Below are positions 1-8,009 of a DNA stretch of 34,736 nucleotides, in pieces. The translations under genes and the position numbers were made by a program. The notes beneath the pieces are model-generated. The model saw only the letters and a program-made list of their open reading frames with translations. It did not search any database and was not told the origin of the DNA. The stretch is from positions 1-34,736 of IMG/VR virus record IMGVR_UViG_3300035698_004930; one strand, 5' to 3'. Numbering within the stretch: the stretch's first letter is position 1; each line of letters starts with the position of its first letter. The stretch comes from a virus.

Positions 1-110
1 ACATTGGAAAAGCTAAAGTTTGGTTTGATTGTAAAAGTGAAACATTGCACAGCGATAAAGGTTTAGTTCGCTCAATGTTTAATCAAAATAGCATTAAGTG
101 TGCAAAATGA
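1..110 (+). CDS. 3' end of an unidentified small phage protein (partial)
   Basis: An open frame enters from the left edge (codons from base 3) and ends at TGA 108-110. The visible 35 residues begin IGKAKVWFDCKSE and end NSIKCAK. The stop overlaps the ATG at 107 of the next gene (ATGA), the coupling style seen throughout this window, which supports it as real coding. I do not recognise the family. If the window is one circular molecule, the purine-rich stretch AAAGAGAG at the far right end would lie just upstream of this frame. Confidence 0.55.
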   Translation, partial: IGKAKVWFDCKSETLHSDKGLVRSMFNQNSIKCAK

Positions 111-514
111 AAACAGCGGCAGAGCGTGCAAAAGAGGCTGGGTTACCCAGCCTGAAAACAGTGGCTGAGATTTCTGGCGAATCAACGCAAACATTAAATA
201 ATTGGCTGAAAAACAAACCATTTATTTTTTATGCAGTAATAGAAAAAACAATAAAGGAGTACAAAATGAGCACATTAAAAGAAGTTTTAGCATTTATTTT
301 AATTAAGATTAAAAAAGAAAATGACTCACGCGTTGATGAAACTACAATTTCAGAAGACGATAACAATGAGTGCTTAATTAATATTTTTCAAGCGGCAGGT
401 AATAAATTTACAGATATTGATTTTGACATATCGAACGATGAAGAAATATTGATTGATCTATTTGGACTGGATGGTTTTTGGGCTATTCGTGAATTTGAGC
501 AAGGTATTTATTAA
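107..514 (+). CDS. HTH-type small DNA-binding protein fused to an acidic unknown domain
   Basis: I start it at ATG 107 rather than GTG 98, because ATG 107 overlaps the TGA of the preceding frame. Residues 1-50 look like a short phage helix-turn-helix protein (LKTVAEISGESTQTLNNWL), a family that usually stops near 50 residues. Here the frame continues. An internal ATG at 266 is preceded by AAAGGAG at good spacing, so the downstream 82 residues (acidic, ending EFEQGIY) may also be made alone. It may be a fusion of two formerly separate small genes. It lies in the rightward early arm ahead of ssb. Function is unknown beyond likely DNA binding. Confidence 0.65.
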   Translation: MKTAAERAKEAGLPSLKTVAEISGESTQTLNNWLKNKPFIFYAVIEKTIKEYKMSTLKEVLAFILIKIKKENDSRVDETTISEDDNNECLINIFQAAGNKFTDIDFDISNDEEILIDLFGLDGFWAIREFEQGIY

Positions 515-578
515 GAAGCATAATGGGGTTATATGCAGCGTCAGATAATATTTTAATAGACAGTAAAGGAAAATTATA

Positions 579-773
579 ATGAATGATAAAGTAACAAAAG
601 AAGATTGGGTAGTTCATGTTACCGGCGCAGATGGTGTGCATCCCATGCTCGATGAATTGAGCGCATTGAGAGAGGCGAATAAGCTGAATAGAATAATGTC
701 AGAGCGTGAGCGTCATAATTATGACCCTATTTGTTTTGCAGTTGTGAAAAATAGATCGGTTGAGGTAGTATAA
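579..773 (+). CDS. Small phage protein of unknown function (64 aa)
   Basis: A short soluble, charged protein beginning [27 protein letters not shown] lies a suitable distance before the ATG. It ends one base before the ssb start, so it is very likely co-translated with ssb. There is no membrane segment, signal peptide or cysteine cluster. I do not recognise it. The 64-base gap before it contains only an 18-codon frame (ATG 523) that I do not call. Confidence 0.6.
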   Translation: MNDKVTKEDWVVHVTGADGVHPMLDELSALREANKLNRIMSERERHNYDPICFAVVKNRSVEVV

Positions 774-774
774 A

Positions 775-1215
775 ATGGCCAGAGGCGTTAATAAAGCAAT
801 AATTGTTGGTTTGATCGGGAAAGACCCAGACGTAAAATATACGGCAGGTGGCAGTGCTGTAGTGAATGTTTCGGTTGCTACAAACGAATCATGGCGTGAT
901 AAAACGACTGGTGAGAATGTTGAAAAAACAGAATGGCACCGAATTGTTATTTTTGGAAAATTAGCAGAAATCGCTGCTCAATATTTGCGCAAAGGCCAGC
1001 AGGTTTATTTTGAAGGCAAAATCCAAACTAGAAAATGGGCTGATAAAGATAGTGTAGATCGATACAGCACAGAGATAGTTGCTAATGAAATGCAAATGTT
1101 GGGTGGGAAGGGTGATAATACTGGAGCGTCAAACACTGCGCGGTCTCCACAAAATGGTGCTGCGGCTCATGCGGCTGCTGGCGATGATGATGAATTCGAC
1201 GATATACCGTTTTAA
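775..1215 (+). CDS. ssb: Single-stranded DNA-binding protein
   Basis: At 146 residues it is the usual phage/bacterial SSB size. The OB-fold spans about residues 1-110, starting [20 protein letters not shown], with the typical segments [31 protein letters not shown] and [12 protein letters not shown] low-complexity linker (about 112-136) leads to an acidic tip ending DDIPF, the peptide that recruits replication and repair partners. It coats ssDNA during replication and recombination, in keeping with the Exo and O-P genes elsewhere. It is the last gene of the rightward arm, followed by a strong terminator. Confidence 0.97.
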   Translation: MARGVNKAIIVGLIGKDPDVKYTAGGSAVVNVSVATNESWRDKTTGENVEKTEWHRIVIFGKLAEIAAQYLRKGQQVYFEGKIQTRKWADKDSVDRYSTEIVANEMQMLGGKGDNTGASNTARSPQNGAAAHAAAGDDDEFDDIPF

Positions 1216-1229
1216 TTATAAGCTTATAA
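1216..1229. repeat. Palindrome TTATAAGCTTATAA, copy 1
   Basis: A perfect 14-bp palindrome directly after the ssb stop. The same palindrome, followed by the related string AAC(G/T)ACAAGTT, recurs at 34034-34056. The ACAAGTT part here is also the first arm of the ssb terminator. Confidence 0.6.
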
Positions 1230-1231
1230 CG

Positions 1232-1276
1232 ACAAGTTTAGTTTAGTCTTTTTAGATTAGAGTAAACTTGTTTTTT
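1232..1276 (+). terminator. Rho-independent terminator of the ssb operon
   Basis: ACAAGTTTA at 1232-1240 pairs with TAAACTTGT at 1263-1271. The stem continues inward to about 18 pairs with one mismatch and two G-U pairs, closes on a TTTT loop, and is followed by TTTTTT. It sits 17 bases after the ssb stop and ends rightward transcription. Confidence 0.85.
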
Positions 1277-1363
1277 AAATAATTCTAAAAGAGAGGTAAT
1301 TACTTAATGTTATGTTAGTATAGATTCTTCTCCTTGTATGTGTTGCTAGATTTTTAGCAGCTT

Positions 1364-1393
1364 AAGCCGCTTATTTTACTAAGCGGCTTTTTT
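1364..1393 (+). terminator. Second rightward terminator between the convergent arms
   Basis: A perfect 10-bp GC-rich stem, AAGCCGCTTA (1364-1373) and TAAGCGGCTT (1380-1389), with a 6-base loop, runs into T1388-1393. Read leftward there is no U-run after the stem, so it acts best as a backstop for rightward transcription against the convergent tail-fibre gene. Whether it also ends the late leftward transcript is unclear. Confidence 0.75.
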
Positions 1394-1397
1394 GCTT

Positions 1398-3476
1398 TTA
1401 AATATCGTCCCTTTTAATTTGTAAATAACTTCTATCATTTACAGCGCCGCCCGTTGTGCCACCATCAAACCTAATTTTAACTTGACCTGAATCGCCGCTA
1501 TTCATCCATATTTTCCCCTGCAGCACCAAAGTTCCCTCAAAGTCGCCAGGCTGATTATTTACCAAGTTTGTGCTTATTGTTGTATTTTCAAATTTGACTT
1601 GAACGCTTGTTGTTGTTGCGTCTACGCTTTGAGTATCGACAGCGCAATTCACTGCGTAATAACCGTCGCAAGGAGCAGTAAACTCTTTCGCGCTAATATC
1701 GTAATTAGACTGATAATCTAATGATTCAGTATTGAACGAAATAACTGTTGTCGTGTTGTTTGATATTCCAGTTTGATCTGCGCTCATTCCGGCAATTACA
1801 TTAGCAAGCTGCGCAAACTTACCTTTGTTTTTGTACGTTGCCGTGCTTGTGTGATGATTATATAAAGCAGCAAACGCACCGTCTGATCCACAACTGTTAT
1901 TATGAACTGTTGAGTTGTTTGATCCATCAATCATATTAATAGCGAGTCTCGGCTTGTTGCCTAATCCACTTATGTCATTTTTAAATATCACCCTGTTTAA
2001 TTCCACTTCGCATCTGGGGCCGCTCGCTCTTATAGCGTCATAGAAAAGCTCTGCATTGTCACATAAGTAAGCTGTATCGATTAGATCATTATTACTTACT
2101 GAGCAATCTGTGCCAGCTGTTACAATCCCATCTCTTCTACACCCGTCCAGCGTATTTCCTGAAACTGTTGAATTGTCTGACGCTAGACTTATTACGCCGC
2201 CAAAAGTTCGATAAAATTTATTTCCTTTTATTGTCCAGGCATCGGCTGAGTTATTTAGTGTGCTTATTAAGAACTCATAGCCCGCATCAAATGCAGTGTT
2301 ACTGCCGCCATTTATAAATGTGCAGCTCAATATGTCAATGCTTCTTGAATTATCTTCGCAGCGAATAGCTCCCCTTTGCGACCCAGCAAATTTAGTACCG
2401 ACAAACGATATTGTGTCAGAAGGACTAGAAGATGCAGATGGAAACAATACGCCCCAGTGATTTCCTGTTCTGATTGTGACATTAGATCCGAACGTCATAT
2501 TCGTACAGCCGTCAAGAATTAGCTGTGATTTATTGCCATCTCTTATTAGCACATTAGAATAGAAAAAACTTGAGCAGCTATTAAGCGTTACATTTTCAAT
2601 CGTTGCTTGTTTAAACTCAATATTAGCGAAGAAGCAGTAAATAGCATTACTAATTTCTAAGCATTTTGTATCATAAGATATATTATTATCGTTTCCATTA
2701 ACGCTAAAGCCAAAAAGAGATAAGTTTCTATTTATTCGCTCAGACTCAGCCCCCCCCTGATCGGGCATACTTATAATAGTGAAGTCAGTGCCAGAGCCAG
2801 CCTGCGCCTGCAGCTCTGTTATATCAACGCCCATTCCGAATAGTGCTACATTCTCATAAAGAGTTAATCCCGTTGTCATTTCATAAGTGCCTGAGCTGAG
2901 CCTAACTTCACCTTCACCATGACCATGGACGAAGTCGATAGCATCTTGCAAGAATTGTCCGTTGTCTGTACCTACCCCCGTTGTTCCAGTTGGGTCGCCA
3001 TCTGCAACACAATAAAAATCTTCGGCGTAGACTACCATTTTTAGACGTGCCGCTACTGTTGTTACTTTTAACCCGGCTGTAACAAATGGCAGAGATACTG
3101 CGTTATTATAACTTGTCCATCTTGCGGAAGGTGGAGCGTCTTCGTTGTTATCTTCAAGAGATGTATAATCAATACCCAAATAATTAACAGTTGAGTTTTT
3201 CGTATACGCAAACGCAACACCGCCGTTTGCCGCCGCTGCTATAAAGTCAGGAATAGTGTGCTCTTGCCACTCTTTTATATTTGATGTGATGTCATTGAAT
3301 AGTTGATTACTTTTATCTCTTTCAACAAACCTAGCTGTTCCTGGATTTGCAACAGGGTCTTCTGAATACGCAGAAGGGTATCCAGTTTGATAGTTCGAGT
3401 CGGTTCCCGTTGGTGTATCCGGCATTTCTGAGAGGTCGCCTGCTTCAGCGAATGCTGTTATAATTCGTTTAGCCAT
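1398..3476 (-). CDS. Tail fibre / tailspike with beta-helix and C1q-like C-terminus
   Basis: 692 residues, the last gene of the leftward late operon, as expected for the receptor-binding or depolymerase protein. The N-terminal 170 residues are probably the virion-attachment part. From about 165 (DGQFLQDAIDFVHGHGEGEV) to about 540 there are repeated short Asn/Ser-rich beta-strand rungs of the pectate-lyase-like right-handed beta-helix type. The last ~130 residues, with a YYAVNCAV strand and an ending near SYLQIKRDDI, resemble a C1q/TNF-like jelly roll that trimerises fibres. No catalytic residues can be assigned by eye. It starts 1 base after the previous gene ends. Low-GC content matches the neighbours. 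Confidence 0.8.
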   Translation of the reverse strand: MAKRIITAFAEAGDLSEMPDTPTGTDSNYQTGYPSAYSEDPVANPGTARFVERDKSNQLFNDITSNIKEWQEHTIPDFIAAAANGGVAFAYTKNSTVNYLGIDYTSLEDNNEDAPPSARWTSYNNAVSLPFVTAGLKVTTVAARLKMVVYAEDFYCVADGDPTGTTGVGTDNGQFLQDAIDFVHGHGEGEVRLSSGTYEMTTGLTLYENVALFGMGVDITELQAQAGSGTDFTIISMPDQGGAESERINRNLSLFGFSVNGNDNNISYDTKCLEISNAIYCFFANIEFKQATIENVTLNSCSSFFYSNVLIRDGNKSQLILDGCTNMTFGSNVTIRTGNHWGVLFPSASSSPSDTISFVGTKFAGSQRGAIRCEDNSRSIDILSCTFINGGSNTAFDAGYEFLISTLNNSADAWTIKGNKFYRTFGGVISLASDNSTVSGNTLDGCRRDGIVTAGTDCSVSNNDLIDTAYLCDNAELFYDAIRASGPRCEVELNRVIFKNDISGLGNKPRLAINMIDGSNNSTVHNNSCGSDGAFAALYNHHTSTATYKNKGKFAQLANVIAGMSADQTGISNNTTTVISFNTESLDYQSNYDISAKEFTAPCDGYYAVNCAVDTQSVDATTTSVQVKFENTTISTNLVNNQPGDFEGTLVLQGKIWMNSGDSGQVKIRFDGGTTGGAVNDRSYLQIKRDDI

Positions 3477-3477
3477 T

Positions 3478-4131
3478 TTATCTTATTCCTATGTGAAAGT
3501 TCCCACGACTGAAATTGCCGCGCTTATTGCCGAATAAAAACGGCGTTGAATCTGAACCGATTATATAATCGATGCTTATGCAATTTGATCTCGGTAGTAA
3601 ATCATAATCTTGGATTACACTTATAAATGACGCTAATTCAGCATTATTTATAATGTATGTGTACGTCATGTTTAAGTTATCTATCGCATATACTTGCCTA
3701 AATCCAAATAAATCAGACAGTTTTTTATTTATTTCGTAAGTTGAAGAGTTCATATTTAATATAAAAACCTTCAGCTGAAGCATTATTCTTTTTTGGTCGA
3801 CAGTTAAATTATCAACTGTCGACGCATTCGTTCCAAAATTACCATTGCTGAAATTTTTGCGATTACTGCCGAAAAAAATAGCGGGATAATCTGGTCTCGA
3901 TTTGATCGATTTATCAAAGAGCGGTAAATCTAAAATTATTGACCAGACGGATAATCCAAATTCGTTAGCTGTTCGCAAGTCAAAAACATCAGCTACCCAA
4001 TCGTTCCAAAATTTACAATAATTCTCATCATACCATTTTTGCTTTAAAGTGATTAATTTATTAAGTTTTGCCGCGCTGCCTCTTTGCCAGTCAATCGCTT
4101 TCGATAAATCTAATCTGCACTCATAATTCAT
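3478..4131 (-). CDS. Baseplate-distal tail protein, DUF2612-like
   Basis: 217 residues. It lies between the baseplate J protein and the fibre, where small myophages carry the tail-fibre adaptor/P2 gpI-like protein. The N-terminus (IDWQRGSAAKLNKLITLKQKWYDENY) and the segment FGLSVWSIILDLP resemble the DUF2612 family, and the C-terminus FLFGNKRGNFSRGNFHIG contains a repeated F-G-N-x-R-x-N-F-S motif (also FFGSNRKNFSNGNFG near residue 90). It overlaps the upstream gene by 4 bases (ATGA). Its likely role is joining fibre to baseplate; the family name is from memory. Confidence 0.65.
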   Translation of the reverse strand: MNYECRLDLSKAIDWQRGSAAKLNKLITLKQKWYDENYCKFWNDWVADVFDLRTANEFGLSVWSIILDLPLFDKSIKSRPDYPAIFFGSNRKNFSNGNFGTNASTVDNLTVDQKRIMLQLKVFILNMNSSTYEINKKLSDLFGFRQVYAIDNLNMTYTYIINNAELASFISVIQDYDLLPRSNCISIDYIIGSDSTPFLFGNKRGNFSRGNFHIGIR

Positions 4132-5321
4132 AATACAATCACTTGTACATTGTCTTTGGCTATAGATGCCTTTTCGAAAATCGCCGCTTCTATTGTATCA
4201 GTCGTGTAAATTGCCGCGCCGTCGTTTTCAGCTATTTCACATTTAAGTACGAAAATTCCAGCAACTTGTTCGTTTACTGCGCCCGAAATTTCAAACGGTG
4301 AGGCGCTACTACCGACAATAAACCCTTCTTTATTGTCGACTAGGCCGTTGGAATAATCGACCACAGCATTTTTCACGTCATCAACTGGGTCAATCCCCAA
4401 GCCAGCTTTTACGGTGATTCTAACCAATTTAGGCTTATCATTTGGTCTATCGAATTTAACAGCTATATCTTGAAGCGAATAAGGATCAATTACAGACACT
4501 GAAGTTGAGCCGTTAAAATCACTGCCGCCGCTTCTTGCTCTGTAATAAGCAGTAGCAATATCGAGATTTACACCGCCGTCGACACAAACATAAGTTGAAT
4601 TAGGAGCCATCGTTACACCGTCAATTGTTAATATTGAGTTTGAATAATTCTCTCTGAAAGATAAACTTGCTACGTTTTCGAGTGTGCTTATTGCTGTGAT
4701 TATAGCGGAGGTATTATTAACCGCATTACCAGCCAATTCTATTTTTCTTTGCCGCCTTGTCGACACATCATTTTGTTCTAGTTTTCCGACTACAGCAGCA
4801 GCGGCATTCGTGACAGTTTCCCACCCTAGCACTCCATCTATAATAGTTTCAATTTCTCCGTCGCTAGCAGTAATAACGCCATAATTTACACTGATAAAAC
4901 TAGCATCGACAGTCAAAGAGGCGGGAATGACTATGGCATTAACGGCTTCCCATTCTTCGAGATTTAAACCTTGAACGCGGCTCCCTTTCGCAATTATTGC
5001 GCCTTGTACGCCTGTGCATGTGCAAATAACAGTTGATCTTTCTGCTTCGTCTCGTTCACCATTCGACAGAGCATAAATAGCATCGAGAAAATTATTCTCG
5101 GCTAAGTTTGGATTTATTTGATTTGCAAGTGTCGCGTTGTTTCTAATAACTGACATTCTCGAAGTTATTTCAGCATCAATTTGACGGCCTTGCTCTGTTG
5201 ACGAATCAACAACAAAATCAGCGCCATATATTTCTCTATATTCCGACTCGACTTCATCCTTTATTGTCGAAGTGTCGGGAATAATTACGCCCTGAGCGCT
5301 TATATAATTATATATTGCCAC
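4128..5321 (-). CDS. Baseplate J-like wedge protein
   Basis: 397 residues, typical of the P2 gpJ/Mu gp47 family that forms the baseplate wedge. The N-terminal segment GVIIPDTSTIKDEVESEYRE and the following NPNLAENNFLDAIYAL match the usual start of the family. The central part QRRKIELAGNAVNNTSAIITAI and the C-terminal DTIEAAIFEKASIAKDNVQV are also typical. It overlaps the preceding gene by 14 bases and the next by 4. Confidence 0.85.
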   Translation of the reverse strand: MAIYNYISAQGVIIPDTSTIKDEVESEYREIYGADFVVDSSTEQGRQIDAEITSRMSVIRNNATLANQINPNLAENNFLDAIYALSNGERDEAERSTVICTCTGVQGAIIAKGSRVQGLNLEEWEAVNAIVIPASLTVDASFISVNYGVITASDGEIETIIDGVLGWETVTNAAAAVVGKLEQNDVSTRRQRKIELAGNAVNNTSAIITAISTLENVASLSFRENYSNSILTIDGVTMAPNSTYVCVDGGVNLDIATAYYRARSGGSDFNGSTSVSVIDPYSLQDIAVKFDRPNDKPKLVRITVKAGLGIDPVDDVKNAVVDYSNGLVDNKEGFIVGSSASPFEISGAVNEQVAGIFVLKCEIAENDGAAIYTTDTIEAAIFEKASIAKDNVQVIVL

Positions 5322-5655
5322 TTATATCACCATTCCCATAAATTGTGTTTATTGTTGCTGTGTATGATAGCTCATTATTGTCTAAATCATAAGAAAATGA
5401 AGAAATGCCATTGACTCCCTCAACTTTTAATATTTCGCTTCTCGCTTGCGCTTCAAATAGTTGAAAATTTGGTGAACCCGCGAACACGTTATTAAAGTAA
5501 TCAACTCCAGTGGTTTGATTATATTGCAGCTCTTTTAATTGCTGCTTCATTGCTTGTTCACAGTTTTGCGCGATTGCAGATAAATCATAAAGATATATAA
5601 ATAAGCCGTTTTTAGTGGCTCTATCTCCATTATCATCGACTTTTATTGTTCTCAT
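5308..5655 (-). CDS. Baseplate wedge protein at the gp25/W position
   Basis: 115 residues between the spike and the J protein, the normal place of the gp25-like (P2 gpW) wedge component. The central residues TTGVDYFNNVFAGSPNFQLF and the later ARSEILKVEGVNGISSFSYD fit such proteins, in which the C-terminal half presents strands that contact sheath and wedge. The assignment rests on position and general appearance more than on a diagnostic motif. It is coupled at both ends (4- and 14-base overlaps). Confidence 0.65.
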   Translation of the reverse strand: MRTIKVDDNGDRATKNGLFIYLYDLSAIAQNCEQAMKQQLKELQYNQTTGVDYFNNVFAGSPNFQLFEAQARSEILKVEGVNGISSFSYDLDNNELSYTATINTIYGNGDISGNI

Positions 5656-6374
5656 TCGTTCTCACCTGTTGATGATACTAGCCCCGCAGGTGCTGTTGGT
5701 GAGCCTTCGTGTGTATGGCCCGCTAGTTCTTTTCCTGCAATAATTGCAAGTGGCGATGTCACGGATACAGGGCTTTCAACAGCACCCGCCGCATCAATAG
5801 TGAATCCATTTAAATCAAATCCACCAGGTGCAATTCCTGTGATTGTGTCCGCGCTTAAAATAAAAGATATGTCATCTTTTCTTATTCTTATTTCATTTTC
5901 ATCTAATGCAATCTTTATATTGCCTTCTTTATTTTGAATTACTATTGCATCAGCATCTTCTGCAGCAACAGTAAATCCCGCCATTACGTCGGGTATAAAT
6001 CGAGAATCCGCGAAGTCGTGCATTCTTTTTGTATTTGGTTTTGCTTGATCATAAGATTGCTTGAATAGACTTATATCTCTATCACTTGACTCTATCCACC
6101 CCAAATCTCCTACCGATATGTTGAACGTAATTAAAAAATTGCCGGCGCCTTCTGTGACTACCGGAATTCCTTTTATTTCGCTTCTAATTAATGTACCGCC
6201 TTCAGAATCTACAACTAATATTTGAGGCTGAACGTCTACATATTTTCTATCAGCAGAAACTTTAGTAACTTTTACGGGCAAGCTATTTTGCATTTTCTTA
6301 TTGATATAATTAGAAATAACATTGAAAGCACCTGTTAATAGATCATCATCATTAATATTTCTTGAGCTTTTCAT
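5652..6374 (-). CDS. Membrane-puncturing spike, Gp138-like
   Basis: 240 residues. The N-terminal OB-like part (about 20-125: VKVTKVSADRKYVDVQPQI, then VGDLGWIESSDRDISLFK) is characteristic of the Gp138 spike family. The middle and C-terminal regions are short beta segments suited to a trimeric beta-prism. The tip carries GHTHEG, an H-x-H (H220, H222) that in P2 gpV-type spikes binds an iron ion at the needle apex. It pierces the outer membrane during tail contraction. It overlaps hub and wedge genes by 4 bases. Confidence 0.85.
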   Translation of the reverse strand: MKSSRNINDDDLLTGAFNVISNYINKKMQNSLPVKVTKVSADRKYVDVQPQILVVDSEGGTLIRSEIKGIPVVTEGAGNFLITFNISVGDLGWIESSDRDISLFKQSYDQAKPNTKRMHDFADSRFIPDVMAGFTVAAEDADAIVIQNKEGNIKIALDENEIRIRKDDISFILSADTITGIAPGGFDLNGFTIDAAGAVESPVSVTSPLAIIAGKELAGHTHEGSPTAPAGLVSSTGENE

Positions 6375-7192
6375 TGTATCCTATTTGCCTCGGCGCTTAA
6401 ATAAAATGGGCCTTCACTGCTTGTTATGTCAAATTCTAATTTATAAATAACATAATCACCGTTTAGAACGGGGTTTATTTCGCTTGTTAAGCTCAGTTTA
6501 GAGCCAATTTGTGAGACAGAATCAAATAACATTGAAACTTTTACGCCGTTTTCTGTGCCTTTTGGTACTCCAATCATGCCCGTTGATTTATTTAATACTC
6601 TAACAGTTGCGCCGGTTTTGGGCTTTCCTGTTGGTTTTACGTACAGAATTGAATTGTCAACATAAACATCAGACTCAGATAATTCAGAAAGTTTTTTAAT
6701 TTGCGCATCCGCTGAACCCGTAAAATTATAATTAGCAATATTTCGGTCAGGCACTTCAAAAGATAATCCTAAGTCGTTATCAATTGCAACACCGGCGGCG
6801 ATACTCGAAAGTTTTGATAACGCTTGACCGCTTCTTGAGACTAACTTACCTTTGTTAAAATTTCCCGTGATGCATCTCAGCTCCAATCCCAGGTCTGGTT
6901 TTTCTGTCGGAAACACTCTGAATATATCGCCAATATATAAGATGCTTGCGCACGTAGATTCGCGGCCAACTTCTAAAATAACGCTTTTTTTATCGTTGCT
7001 GGTATTAAATGGGTTTGCAACTCTCATTAAATATTCGCGCGTTTCGCTATTTAAATTAAGAATTGTTATTGAGCATTGGCCAGCGTTTGGCGATGTAAAT
7101 TTAGTGCCTTTTGCCCTTATCGAAAGACCTTCATAAAATTTTATATTGTCGCCTACTTGAATCCCAAGCTTAACAATGCGCTGATCAATCAC
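6371..7192 (-). CDS. Baseplate hub protein
   Basis: 273 residues, lying between the plug and spike genes. The N-terminus IDQRIVKLGIQVGDNIKFYE and the strand-rich segments with ITILNLNSETREYLM and ILYIGDIFRVFP resemble hub proteins of the gp27/gpD fold in small myophages. The hub forms the trimeric ring that carries the spike and starts the tube. It is coupled to both neighbours by 4-base overlaps. No conserved catalytic motif is seen, so no lytic function is inferred. Confidence 0.7.
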   Translation of the reverse strand: MIDQRIVKLGIQVGDNIKFYEGLSIRAKGTKFTSPNAGQCSITILNLNSETREYLMRVANPFNTSNDKKSVILEVGRESTCASILYIGDIFRVFPTEKPDLGLELRCITGNFNKGKLVSRSGQALSKLSSIAAGVAIDNDLGLSFEVPDRNIANYNFTGSADAQIKKLSELSESDVYVDNSILYVKPTGKPKTGATVRVLNKSTGMIGVPKGTENGVKVSMLFDSVSQIGSKLSLTSEINPVLNGDYVIYKLEFDITSSEGPFYLSAEANRIQ

Positions 7193-7497
7193 CTTACCGC
7201 CTCTATTTCTTCTTGAGACAAGTAAATCAAGAATTGAGTTGATTCGAATTTAGTATAATCTGGTAGCTCACTATCGATCATATCTAAAATAAAATTACCA
7301 GACTCTTGGTATTTATAAGAAATTAAAGGCGCGCCATTTACAATTCTATTCCCGTTTTCAATAATGACAATACCATTTCTGATAATTCCGTACGTCATAA
7401 ATCCAGAAGCTGATTTTATTTCTATTTTATACCTAGCACCATCAAGAGTGACGATAATTTCTTGGTTGGGTATTTGCTGTAGAGTAATTTGCCTCAT
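7189..7497 (-). CDS. Baseplate plug protein (DUF6983/Pam3 gp18-like)
   Basis: 102 residues, matching from memory the small family described as the baseplate plug in cyanophage Pam3. Diagnostic segments are IPNQEIIVTLDGARYKIEI near the start and SELPDYTKFESTQFLIYLS near the end. It sits in the tube lumen at the hub. It overlaps both neighbours by 4 bases. The family identification is by pattern memory, not a search. Confidence 0.75.
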   Translation of the reverse strand: MRQITLQQIPNQEIIVTLDGARYKIEIKSASGFMTYGIIRNGIVIIENGNRIVNGAPLISYKYQESGNFILDMIDSELPDYTKFESTQFLIYLSQEEIEAVR

Positions 7498-8009
7498 TTG
7501 CTAAAATACTCCGATATTTTACCAGCTATTTTTTGCAAATTAGTTTTGCTTAATTCTTTTGGTAATTGCTCACCTCTATTCTCAGTGTCAACATTTGATT
7601 GATTCGAGACATCAGCAGCAGCAAGTTTTTTAGTTATTACTGTGCCCGTTATTTGTTCGATAAAATTAATAGTCATCGAAATGGTATCGTACATAGCCGC
7701 GCTTTCTTCTGAAGGATAGCTCTCTATGTACATATTATTAAATGTCGAAACTCTTGTTTGAATACTGAACTTAGCATTATTATTGCTCGAATCTTGAATA
7801 GACTTATAAACACTTTGATAGTCGTTAGAATCTAAAATTATTGGAATTGAGATTCTAATCTGATTGATTATTTTATTATCTGCAACGACAGTACCATCTT
7901 CAATAGTATGTTGCGCGTAGGTATTGCCCGGGCTAATTGACGCTTTTAATAGTTTAGCGGTTGGAAAAAGCTGCTCTCCCGACTCGTTTAATATTGCTGT
8001 AACGTCCAT
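7494..8009 (-). CDS. Tail/baseplate protein following the tape measure gene
   Basis: 171 residues, mainly beta-strand in appearance (SPGNTYAQHTIEDGTVVADN, then IRISIPIILDSNDYQSVYKS). Small myophages have a protein of this kind between tape measure and plug, thought to be part of the hub or tube initiator. I see no enzymatic motif. It starts one base before the tape measure ends. Structural role is inferred from location. Confidence 0.6.
   Translation of the reverse strand: MDVTAILNESGEQLFPTAKLLKASISPGNTYAQHTIEDGTVVADNKIINQIRISIPIILDSNDYQSVYKSIQDSSNNNAKFSIQTRVSTFNNMYIESYPSEESAAMYDTISMTINFIEQITGTVITKKLAAADVSNQSNVDTENRGEQLPKELSKTNLQKIAGKISEYFSK

Noticed and set aside
515-578. 18-codon frame from ATG 523 as a leader peptide
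   Set aside because: No ribosome site and too short to separate from chance.
1398-3476. Diversity-generating retroelement acting on the tail fibre
   Set aside because: No reverse transcriptase, template repeat or variable repeat found near the fibre gene.
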